A stretch of DNA of 12,054 bases from NCBI GenBank assembly GCA_945637645.1, contig CALZDK010000042.1, forward strand, positions 1 to 12,054, read 5' to 3'. The stretch's first letter is position 1; every line of letters starts with the position of its first letter. The notes under the pieces are model-generated. The model was not told where the DNA came from. It made no database searches and saw only the letters and a program-made list of their open reading frames with translations. Position numbers and translations under genes: made by a program. Below, in pieces: positions 7,146-12,054 of this stretch. The DNA comes from an uncultured Prevotella sp. (GTDB lineage Bacteria; Bacteroidota; Bacteroidia; Bacteroidales; Bacteroidaceae).

Positions 7146-7508
7146 TTAAGCCTTTGCGCTATTAACTCGCTTCTCCTTGATGCGAGCCTTCTTACCAGTG
7201 AGTTTGCGGAGGTAGTAGAGCTTGGCACGACGTACCTTACCAATCTTGTTGACCTCGATGCTCTCAATGTTTGGTGACTCGATAGGGAAGATGCGCTCTA
7301 CGCCAACGGTACCAGACATCTTGCGAACGGTGAAACGCTTCTTCTCGCCGTGGCCTGAAATCTTGATTACCACGCCACGATAGAGCTGGATACGCTCCTT
7401 TGAGCCCTCGATAATTTTGTAAGCGACTGTTACAGTGTCACCAGACTTGAACTCTGGGTGCTTCTTGCCGGTTGCAAATGCTTCTTCAGCAACTTTTATT
7501 AAATCCAT
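7146..7508 (-). CDS. rplS: 50S ribosomal protein L19
   Basis: This 120-aa protein aligns by eye along the full length of L19: MDLIKVAEEAF at the start, GDTVTVAYKIIEG, RIQLYRGVVI, FTVRKMSGTVGVERIFPIES and KVRRAKLYYLRKLTGKKARI near the end. L19 lies at the 30S-50S interface of the ribosome. I chose the start at 7508 because MDLIKVAEE is the usual L19 N-terminus; the frame stays open further upstream to 7562, but those 18 residues have no family match and run towards the promoter. The leader has no Shine-Dalgarno sequence. The gene is monocistronic here, with its own -7 box at 7602-7610 and the shared terminator downstream. Confidence 0.97.
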   Translation of the reverse strand: MDLIKVAEEAFATGKKHPEFKSGDTVTVAYKIIEGSKERIQLYRGVVIKISGHGEKKRFTVRKMSGTVGVERIFPIESPNIESIEVNKIGKVRRAKLYYLRKLTGKKARIKEKRVNSAKA

Positions 7509-7601
7509 TGTATTGTAAGAAATTAAATTTTGTTTGTCATTCCAACGCAACATAACAGGCAACTCGAGACTTCCTGCCAGCGATTACGCCAGAAAGCGGG
7601 T

Positions 7602-7610
7602 GCAAAGTTA
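7602..7610 (-). promoter_or_regulatory. -7 box of the rplS promoter
   Basis: On the - strand this reads TAACTTTGC, matching TAnnTTTG(C). The -33 region about 20 nt further upstream (around 7629-7633) is weak. Predicted leader for rplS is about 85-90 nt. Confidence 0.5.
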
Positions 7611-7649
7611 CTACATTTTCTTGAATTACAGCACTTTTCTCGACTTTTT

Positions 7650-7682
7650 TTTGTGTGTTGGCGTTTTTTTTGGTAATTTTGC
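7650..7682 (+). promoter_or_regulatory. Promoter of the split 5'-nucleotidase operon
   Basis: TTTG (7650-7653, at the end of a long T run) and TAATTTTGC (7674-7682) are 20 nt apart, matching the Bacteroidota consensus. Transcription would start near 7689, only about 13 nt before the ATG at 7702. This supports that ATG over the longer open frame starting at 7534, which lies upstream of the promoter. Confidence 0.6.
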
Positions 7683-7701
7683 ACTCAAAATATACAAAAA
7701 T

Positions 7702-8475
7702 ATGAAGAAAACTAAGACTTATTTGCTGTTGTTTGCGCTTGTTGCATGCTTTTCAGCCTGTGGAGGAAACTACAAGGTGACAAGCGTGGAACGTACAAGA
7801 ATTATTGTTGATTCAACATACGATGTGTTGCCAAACGATGAGGCTCAGGCGTTTCTTAATGTCTATAGGGCAAAGGTGGATAGCATAATGTCGCCAGTGG
7901 TGGGACATACTGCCCGGGTAATGTCGGTGGACCGTCCTGAGAGCCTGTTGTCAAATCTGCTTTCCGACATTCTCGTATGGGCAGGGCAAAAATATGGGGA
8001 GAGTCCGGAGTTTGGCATATATAACATGGGCGGTATGAGGTCGTCGTTACCCAAAGGTGCCGTGACTTTTGGAAAGGTGCTTGAGCTGGCTCCCTTTGAG
8101 AACAAAATTTGTTTTCTATCATTGAAGGGCAGCGACGTGTTGGATCTATTCAGACAGATAGCTGTAATAGGTGGTGAAGGGGTGAGTGGCAACTTGAGAT
8201 TGGTGATAACAGACAAGGGAAAGCTGCAGAGCGCAAAAATAAACGGTGAGGACGTGGACGTAAACCGAATCTACCGTGTAGCTACCATAGATTACCTTTC
8301 AGAGGGCAACGACCGCATGCCTGCCTTTGCCAATCATTTGGACCTTGTGTCTCCAAAGGAGGACCACAACGACATGCGCTACATCATTAGCGACTATTTC
8401 ATTGAACACGAGAAGAGGGGAGAACTTGTGGATGCGAAAATCGAAGGAAGGATTGTTGTGGAGAGTGAAAAATGA
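7702..8475 (+). CDS. Lipoprotein consisting of a 5'-nucleotidase C-terminal (substrate-binding) domain
   Basis: This 257-aa lipoprotein has a signal peptide ending in a lipobox (FSAC, Cys20). The body, about 65-250, is the C-terminal domain of UshA-type 5'-nucleotidases. Visible family landmarks are NMGGMR (108-113, around the phosphate/substrate-contacting Arg), LPKGAVTFGKVLELAPFEN (116-134), LKGSDVLDLF (141-150) and DYLSEGNDRM (197-206, matching the segment that stacks the nucleobase). In the usual protein this domain follows a metallophosphatase domain in one chain. Here it has no catalytic domain of its own, and the metallophosphatase is the next gene, 82 nt downstream. I infer that the two products act together in the periplasm on nucleotides or related phosphoesters. 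The last codons overlap a 14-nt direct repeat (8462-8489). Confidence 0.88.
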   Translation: MKKTKTYLLLFALVACFSACGGNYKVTSVERTRIIVDSTYDVLPNDEAQAFLNVYRAKVDSIMSPVVGHTARVMSVDRPESLLSNLLSDILVWAGQKYGESPEFGIYNMGGMRSSLPKGAVTFGKVLELAPFENKICFLSLKGSDVLDLFRQIAVIGGEGVSGNLRLVITDKGKLQSAKINGEDVDVNRIYRVATIDYLSEGNDRMPAFANHLDLVSPKEDHNDMRYIISDYFIEHEKRGELVDAKIEGRIVVESEK

Positions 8476-8489
8476 AGAGTGAAAAATAA
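8462..8489 (+). repeat. 14-nt direct repeat over the stop codon
   Basis: AGAGTGAAAAATGA (8462-8475) is followed directly by AGAGTGAAAAATAA (8476-8489), 13 of 14 bases identical. The first copy supplies the stop codon of the upstream gene. It looks like the simple A-rich intergenic repeats common in this group, or like slippage. Confidence 0.7.
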
Positions 8490-8544
8490 TAATTATGAGT
8501 GAGGAATCGACGAAATAGGTGATGATTTTTCACGTTATATATAT

Positions 8545-8550
8545 AAGGAG
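8545..8550 (+). promoter_or_regulatory. Shine-Dalgarno-like site of the metallophosphatase gene
   Basis: AAGGAG lies 7 nt before the ATG at 8558. It stands out because most starts in this window have no such site, and it fixes the start codon. No good promoter is visible in the 82-nt gap, so the gene is probably translated from the upstream gene's mRNA. Confidence 0.65.
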
Positions 8551-8557
8551 ATAGATT

Positions 8558-9394
8558 ATGAGACGAATAGGACTTTTTGTTTTTGCGATGGTGCTGAGCA
8601 TTGTGGCTTATGCACAGAAGCAAATAGTGATTCTACATACTAACGACACTCACAGCCAAATTGTGCCTGTGCCGAAATATGAGAATGAGGGAAACACTTC
8701 GTGCCGCGGAGGATTTATTCGCCGCGTTGCCGTGGTGAACGAGGAGCGCAAGAAAGAGCCAGACCTGCTGCTCTTCGACAGTGGAGACTTCTCCCAAGGT
8801 TCAACCTACTACACGCTGTTCAGAGGCGACGTGGAAGTGGGATTGATGAACATGATGGGATATGACGCGGCTACGTTGGGCAACCACGAGTTTGACTTCG
8901 GCATTGAGAATCTCGCGAGAGTGGCAAAGATGGCGAAGTTTCCGTTGGTGTGCGCCAACTGCGACTTTACAGGGACAATGTGTGAGGGGCTGATAAAGCC
9001 TTATGTCATCATAAAGCGTAAGGGTTTGAAAATAGGAGTGTTTGGACTTGCACCAAAAATCCAAGGCCTTGTGATGCAGCAGAACATACAAGGAGTGAAG
9101 TATCTTGACCCATACACCACAGCCAACGAGATTGCCCGAAAACTGAAGGAGGATGAGAAATGTGATCTCGTGGTTTGCCTCTCCCATCTCGGTTGGGACC
9201 TAAAACCTCGTCCTGACGACGCTCAGCTTATTGCAGCCACACGAAACATCGATATTGTGCTTGGTGGTCATTCTCACACCTACATGGAGCATCTGGAATG
9301 GGTGAACAACATTGACGGCAAACCAGTGCCTACAGAGCAGAATGGCAGATTGGGAGCGTACGTCGGCCGCATAGTAATGAAATTGCAGAAGTAA
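8558..9394 (+). CDS. Secreted metallophosphatase (5'-nucleotidase N-terminal catalytic domain)
   Basis: This is a 278-aa protein with a signal peptide (about 1-19, cleavage AYA/QKQ), so it is probably periplasmic. It is a complete calcineurin-like metallophosphatase domain of the UshA/5'-nucleotidase type. All metal-site motifs are present: HTNDTHSQ (D30, H32), FDSGDFSQ (D77), GNHEFDFG (N109, H110), LSHLG (H210) and GGHSHT (H238, H240). It ends right after this domain, without the C-terminal substrate domain, which is encoded by the gene before it. By family it would remove phosphate from nucleotides or similar esters using two metal ions. The exact substrate cannot be read from the sequence. 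It converges with the PorT-family gene, with 21 nt between stop codons and no clear terminator. Confidence 0.92.
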   Translation: MRRIGLFVFAMVLSIVAYAQKQIVILHTNDTHSQIVPVPKYENEGNTSCRGGFIRRVAVVNEERKKEPDLLLFDSGDFSQGSTYYTLFRGDVEVGLMNMMGYDAATLGNHEFDFGIENLARVAKMAKFPLVCANCDFTGTMCEGLIKPYVIIKRKGLKIGVFGLAPKIQGLVMQQNIQGVKYLDPYTTANEIARKLKEDEKCDLVVCLSHLGWDLKPRPDDAQLIAATRNIDIVLGGHSHTYMEHLEWVNNIDGKPVPTEQNGRLGAYVGRIVMKLQK

Positions 9395-9415
9395 TATTGC
9401 AAAAGTCGGGAATGA

Positions 9416-10162
9416 CTATTCGAAATAAAACGTCAAGACAATCATTTTGCTGTGTCCTGCACTAACAGAGGTGGCATAGGGAATCAAGGTCTCGTCCTTC
9501 AAGTCGTTGATGTGATTCTTCTTGAGGCTATTGGTGAGGCTATAGCAGAATTTCAGTTCGGGGATGAACTTGAAGAAAGGAAGATAGAGGTCGCAGCCTA
9601 ATCCTGCCTCGATGAATGTGTCGTAGCGCTTCAGTTGCACGATGTCGTCGTTTTGTTTCGTAAGGTTCATCAATGGACTTATGCCCGCAATCATATACGG
9701 ACGATAGTTTCCATATCGTTTGGCACTGAATTTAAGGTCTATAGGCAACGAGAGACAAGTCTGTTTAAGGTCTTGTGTATGTTCTATTGGGTTGCCCGCA
9801 TCGTCGGTTTGAGTAAGGTTGCGGAACAAGAGATGTTTCGAACCGAAATGCATGGTTGGAGTGAAGCGGAGCGAGAGATAGTCGCTAAGGCGTAGGTCTG
9901 CCACAACTCCCACGCTTAGTCCAGGATTCCACTTGTCAGCATCGCAAACGATGGTCTGTGTGACCTGCGTCCCGTCAGCAAGGGTAAAGGTCTGAGGTCC
10001 CACGTTCTGAAAATCCACATCCTGTGCGTGCATACCGATTCTTATGCCAAAGTGCATTGGCCTTAGGTCAATGTATGGCTTGTTCTCAACTTGTCGGTCT
10101 TGCGCAATGGCATTGACAAAAATCGTGCAGGCGAATATGATGCAAATTAAAGTGCGTCTCAT
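9416..10162 (-). CDS. porT: PorT-family outer-membrane beta-barrel protein
   Basis: This 248-aa protein has a signal peptide (1-20, cleavage AIA/QDR). The mature N-terminus ENKPYIDLRPMHFGIRIGMH resembles the PorT signature, in which a short lead precedes a LHFGFxxG-type first strand. Alternating hydrophobic strands and a C-terminal Phe-rich strand ending FYFE indicate an 8-10-stranded barrel of the PorT/OmpW-like size. In Porphyromonas PorT is an outer-membrane component of the type IX secretion system; whether this copy is the true PorT or a paralogue in the broad PorT-like group needs a database comparison. I chose the ATG at 10162 because it opens the signal peptide; the open frame extends to 10231, but that would include the -7 box. 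A T9SS role fits the sorting-domain-like protein at 3511. Confidence 0.7.
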   Translation of the reverse strand: MRRTLICIIFACTIFVNAIAQDRQVENKPYIDLRPMHFGIRIGMHAQDVDFQNVGPQTFTLADGTQVTQTIVCDADKWNPGLSVGVVADLRLSDYLSLRFTPTMHFGSKHLLFRNLTQTDDAGNPIEHTQDLKQTCLSLPIDLKFSAKRYGNYRPYMIAGISPLMNLTKQNDDIVQLKRYDTFIEAGLGCDLYLPFFKFIPELKFCYSLTNSLKKNHINDLKDETLIPYATSVSAGHSKMIVLTFYFE

Positions 10163-10227
10163 ATCTCTAAAAACGTCGAAGATATGGGGTTTATTGTGCT
10201 TTCTTTTATTTTGAAAGAGTATAAATA

Positions 10228-10236
10228 GCAAAATTA
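10228..10236 (-). promoter_or_regulatory. -7 box of the PorT-family gene promoter
   Basis: On the - strand this reads TAATTTTGC, a full TAnnTTTGC match. The corresponding -33 region is weak. The predicted transcript starts near 10221, about 58 nt before the ATG at 10162. It lies about 40 bp from the divergent ferredoxin -7 box. Confidence 0.5.
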
Positions 10237-10247
10237 TCTACCTAAAA

Positions 10248-10281
10248 TGTGGTATATTTGAAAATTTATGCGTACTTTTGC
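10248..10281 (+). promoter_or_regulatory. Promoter of the ferredoxin gene
   Basis: The -7 box TACTTTTGC (10273-10281) is a full match. The element TGTGG (10248-10252) is 20 nt upstream and is a weak -33 box. Transcription would start near 10288, leaving an AT-rich leader of about 36 nt with no Shine-Dalgarno site. Confidence 0.6.
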
Positions 10282-10323
10282 ATCATAATTTTTTGGTATT
10301 AATTTTTTAAAACAATAATTATT

Positions 10324-10494
10324 ATGGCTTACGTAATTGGTGACGACTGTATCGCATGCGGTACATGTATCGATGAGTGCCCAGCAGGAGCAATCTCTGA
10401 GGGCGAGAAGTATTCAATCAATCCTGATGTCTGCACAGAGTGCGGCACATGTGCTGATGTTTGTCCTTCTGAGGCAATCAGCCTTCCAGCATAA
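10324..10494 (+). CDS. 2[4Fe-4S] bacterial-type ferredoxin
   Basis: This is a 56-aa clostridial-type ferredoxin with two complete cluster-binding motifs, CxxCxxCxxxCP: C9, C12, C15, C19 and C37, C40, C43, C47. The two halves are internal repeats of each other. It is a soluble cytoplasmic low-potential electron carrier, used in anaerobes with enzymes such as pyruvate:ferredoxin oxidoreductase. The ATG at 10324 is the only suitable start, and the protein has the usual length for the family. The gene is monocistronic, with its own promoter (-7 box 10273-10281) and terminator (10520-10553). Strong promoter and terminator around so short a gene suggest high expression, which is an inference. Confidence 0.97.
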   Translation: MAYVIGDDCIACGTCIDECPAGAISEGEKYSINPDVCTECGTCADVCPSEAISLPA

Positions 10495-10519
10495 TTGATG
10501 CTTCGATAAAAAGAAAAAT

Positions 10520-10553
10520 GGCGAGCGCTTTACAGCTGCTCGCCTTCTTTTTT
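10520..10553. terminator. Bidirectional intrinsic terminator between ferredoxin and the TolC-family gene
   Basis: GGCGAGC (10520-10526) pairs with GCTCGCC (10538-10544) around an 11-nt loop. An almost pure T run (10545-10553) follows on the + strand, and an A-rich run (10508-10518) precedes it, so the hairpin can also end transcription arriving from the - strand. It lies 26 nt after the ferredoxin stop. Confidence 0.8.
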
Positions 10554-10579
10554 ATCACACAATAACAAAAATACTTATG

Positions 10580-10627
10580 TCTTTAATCCTTTACTTCTTC
10601 AATCCTTTAATTCTTTAATTCTTCAAA
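10580..10627. repeat. Three tandem copies of a 16-nt unit downstream of the TolC-family gene
   Basis: The units are TCTTTAATCCTTTACT (10580-10595), TCTTCAATCCTTTAAT (10596-10611) and TCTTTAATTCTTCAAA (10612-10627), the first two 14/16 identical and the third more diverged. They lie in the 3' untranslated region of the - strand gene. Function unknown; low-complexity slippage is the simplest explanation. Confidence 0.7.
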
Positions 10628-10638
10628 GTTTGGTTCTG

Positions 10639-11967
10639 TTATAAATCCAATTGCTCTCCACGATAGAAGTCAAGCAGTGTGGTTTGGTACAGAAACTCGT
10701 ATTTTGCCTGCACCATGTCGCTTTGAGCCTTCAGCAGGTTGTTCTTTTGCTCGTTGAACTCCGTGATGGTTGCCTTTCCATTCTCATATTTTGCCCGTGT
10801 AAGTTCGAAGGCATCCTCGTTGCTCTTAACAGCCTCCTCGCTGCTTGTGTAACGGCTGCTTGAAGCCACGGCGTTGTAATATACCTGTTGAATTTCCTTG
10901 TAGAGATCCTTCCTTGTGTTCTCAAGGCGCAGTGCCTGATTCTCGCGGTCAATCTTTGCCGTGCGTATCTTGTTGCGTGTTGAGAAGTGGTTGAAGATAG
11001 GGATGGAGAGGTTTAGTCCAAGATACTGGCTGAAATTGTTCTTCAGCTGCTTGCTGAACGAGTCGGAATCGAAACCAGAGGTGGTGTAGTAGTTGGTGCC
11101 CAAACCTGCTGAGAACGCAAGGGTGGGGTAGTAGTCGCCACGGGCTATCTTGATGTTGTACTCTGAACCTGCCAGACGCAGTTCCTCTGCCCTGATCTGT
11201 GGCTTGAAACCGAGTGCTTCCTGATATACGAGGTCGGGGGAGGGCAGTGTGGTGGTTCCATCGACAACAATACTGTTAGCGTCTGGATGAACAATGTCGA
11301 ACCCCTCAGGAGTGGGCAGTTCAAGCAACTGGCTCAGTGCAAGAAGCGACAGGCGATAGTTGTTGTCGGCGTTGGTTGCTGTAAGGCGGCTCTGTGCCAG
11401 TGTCGCCTTTTGCTGCGACACCTGTGCCTGGCTTGCCTTGCCTGCCTCAAGCATGCGCTCAAGCCGATAGACCTGCATAGAGTCTATGGCAATCTGGCGT
11501 TTTGCCACCTCAGAGACCTCATAGTCGTAGAGAATCTGCACGTAAGCCTTGGCCACTTGGGTGCGGATGTCGTCCTTTGCTTTTTCCAGGTCGGCAAGCG
11601 ACGCGTCGAGATTGAGCTGGGCTAACTTCACCGCATTGACAATCTTGTTGCCTGCGAAGATGGGCACTGAGGCGTTAAGCTGCAGTGATGTGTTGCTCGT
11701 GTTGGTGTTCTCGTAGGTGTTCTGGGCAGTCAGTCCTCGTCCGAACGAGAAATTCTGTCCCATTGAGGCTTCCAACGTTGGCAGATGGTTGCCGCGGCTG
11801 TCGTCGAGCTGTACACGATTCGACTCCGTGGTGTTCTGCTGTTGCTTCACTGTTATGTTATGCTCTATGGCGTGGTCGATGCACTGGCGCAGTGTCCATT
11901 GCCTCGTCTCTGCCGAAACTGTTATGGCGGATGCCACAATAGCAATTGATAATACTAATCTTTTCAT
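10639..11967 (-). CDS. TolC-family outer-membrane efflux protein
   Basis: This 442-aa protein has a signal peptide (1-19, cleavage VSA/ETR). It opens with WTLRQCIDHAIEHNITVKQ, the usual start of the TolC/OEP family in Bacteroidota, and has the expected twofold internal repeat: each half has a beta-strand segment (VPIFAGNKIVNAV near residue 99 and SIPIFNHFSTRNKI near 334) followed by long amphipathic helices rich in Ala, Gln, Lys and Glu. The length is typical. It forms the trimeric outer-membrane channel of tripartite efflux or type I secretion systems. Partner genes (membrane-fusion protein and ABC or RND pump) would be expected upstream on the - strand, beyond the right edge. An open frame ends 6 nt before the ATG, consistent with an operon. 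Substrate cannot be inferred. Confidence 0.93.
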   Translation of the reverse strand: MKRLVLSIAIVASAITVSAETRQWTLRQCIDHAIEHNITVKQQQNTTESNRVQLDDSRGNHLPTLEASMGQNFSFGRGLTAQNTYENTNTSNTSLQLNASVPIFAGNKIVNAVKLAQLNLDASLADLEKAKDDIRTQVAKAYVQILYDYEVSEVAKRQIAIDSMQVYRLERMLEAGKASQAQVSQQKATLAQSRLTATNADNNYRLSLLALSQLLELPTPEGFDIVHPDANSIVVDGTTTLPSPDLVYQEALGFKPQIRAEELRLAGSEYNIKIARGDYYPTLAFSAGLGTNYYTTSGFDSDSFSKQLKNNFSQYLGLNLSIPIFNHFSTRNKIRTAKIDRENQALRLENTRKDLYKEIQQVYYNAVASSSRYTSSEEAVKSNEDAFELTRAKYENGKATITEFNEQKNNLLKAQSDMVQAKYEFLYQTTLLDFYRGEQLDL

Positions 11968-11973
11968 AATTCT

Positions 11974-12054
11974 TCACTTTTCATTGACTTCGTCGATGAC
12001 TGGCTTCACCTCAGCATAGCTCGAGCGAGCTCGGCTCTGCGTTCGGTTTGCGCA
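11974..12054 (-). CDS. Possible 3' end of an upstream gene, cut by the window edge
   Basis: On the - strand one frame is open from the window edge to a TGA at 11974-11976, giving 26 residues that end SYAEVKPVIDEVNEK. The stop is 6 nt before the TolC-family ATG and in the same frame, as expected for a tightly packed operon, where a membrane-fusion or pump subunit would be the usual neighbour. No family can be recognised from so short a tail. The two other frames have stops, but the GC-rich palindromic stretch inside it (12019-12033) could also belong to an intergenic repeat, so this is weak. Confidence 0.3.
   Translation of the reverse strand, partial: CANRTQSRARSSYAEVKPVIDEVNEK

Noticed and set aside
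7509..7562. N-terminal extension of rplS by 18 residues
   Set aside because: L19 proteins start at the MDLIKVAEE-like segment; the extra residues match nothing.
7534..7701. N-terminal extension of the 5'-nucleotidase lipoprotein frame to 7534
   Set aside because: It lies upstream of the promoter at 7650-7682, overlaps the rplS leader, and would bury the signal peptide that starts at 7702.
1..12054. Search for CRISPR arrays, tRNA or rRNA genes, transposases and attachment sites
   Set aside because: None seen: the only tandem repeats are the short 14-nt and 16-nt units, and no cloverleaf, rRNA or transposase-like sequence was found by eye.

Overview
The window looks like a chromosomal segment from a Bacteroidota bacterium, most likely a Prevotella/Segatella-type Bacteroidales. 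The reasons are a SusD-type gene, a PorT-family protein, a short T9SS sorting-domain-like protein, AT-rich leaders mostly without Shine-Dalgarno sites, and repeated matches to the Bacteroidota promoter (-7 box TAnnTTTG, -33 box TTTG). Genus is inference, because no rRNA or other marker is present.

Bases 1-6427 are the 3' part of a polysaccharide utilization locus read on the + strand. It contains a SusD-like glycan-binding protein (5' end cut by the window edge), a 591-aa surface-glycan-binding-type lipoprotein, a 153-aa secreted protein with a T9SS-type C-terminal pattern, and a 781-aa GH43 enzyme of the endo-arabinanase type. The likely target is arabinan or arabinan-decorated pectin. The most interesting point is that one Trp/Tyr-rich domain appears three times here: twice in the lipoprotein (both ends, around two Ig-like domains) and once at the C-terminus of the GH43 enzyme. 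A strong hairpin sits inside the operon after the lipoprotein gene, and a terminator-like hairpin closes the operon.

Bases 6346-6819 hold no convincing protein gene. They do contain a good promoter at 6492-6523 and a strong intrinsic terminator at 6704-6746, which together delimit a candidate small RNA of about 215 nt. A second promoter then drives a small basic protein (6820-7056). That gene converges on rplS (ribosomal protein L19, - strand) and the two share a bidirectional terminator.

Bases 7650-9394 carry a two-gene + strand unit in which the C-terminal and N-terminal domains of a UshA-type 5'-nucleotidase are separate proteins, encoded in reverse order: a lipoprotein with the substrate-binding domain, then a secreted metallophosphatase. 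Converging on it is a PorT-family outer-membrane barrel gene (- strand). Divergent from that is a 56-aa 2[4Fe-4S] ferredoxin (10324-10494). After a bidirectional terminator and a small tandem repeat comes a TolC-family outer-membrane efflux gene on the - strand. The right edge holds an open frame ending 6 nt before TolC, overlapping a short GC-rich palindromic stretch.
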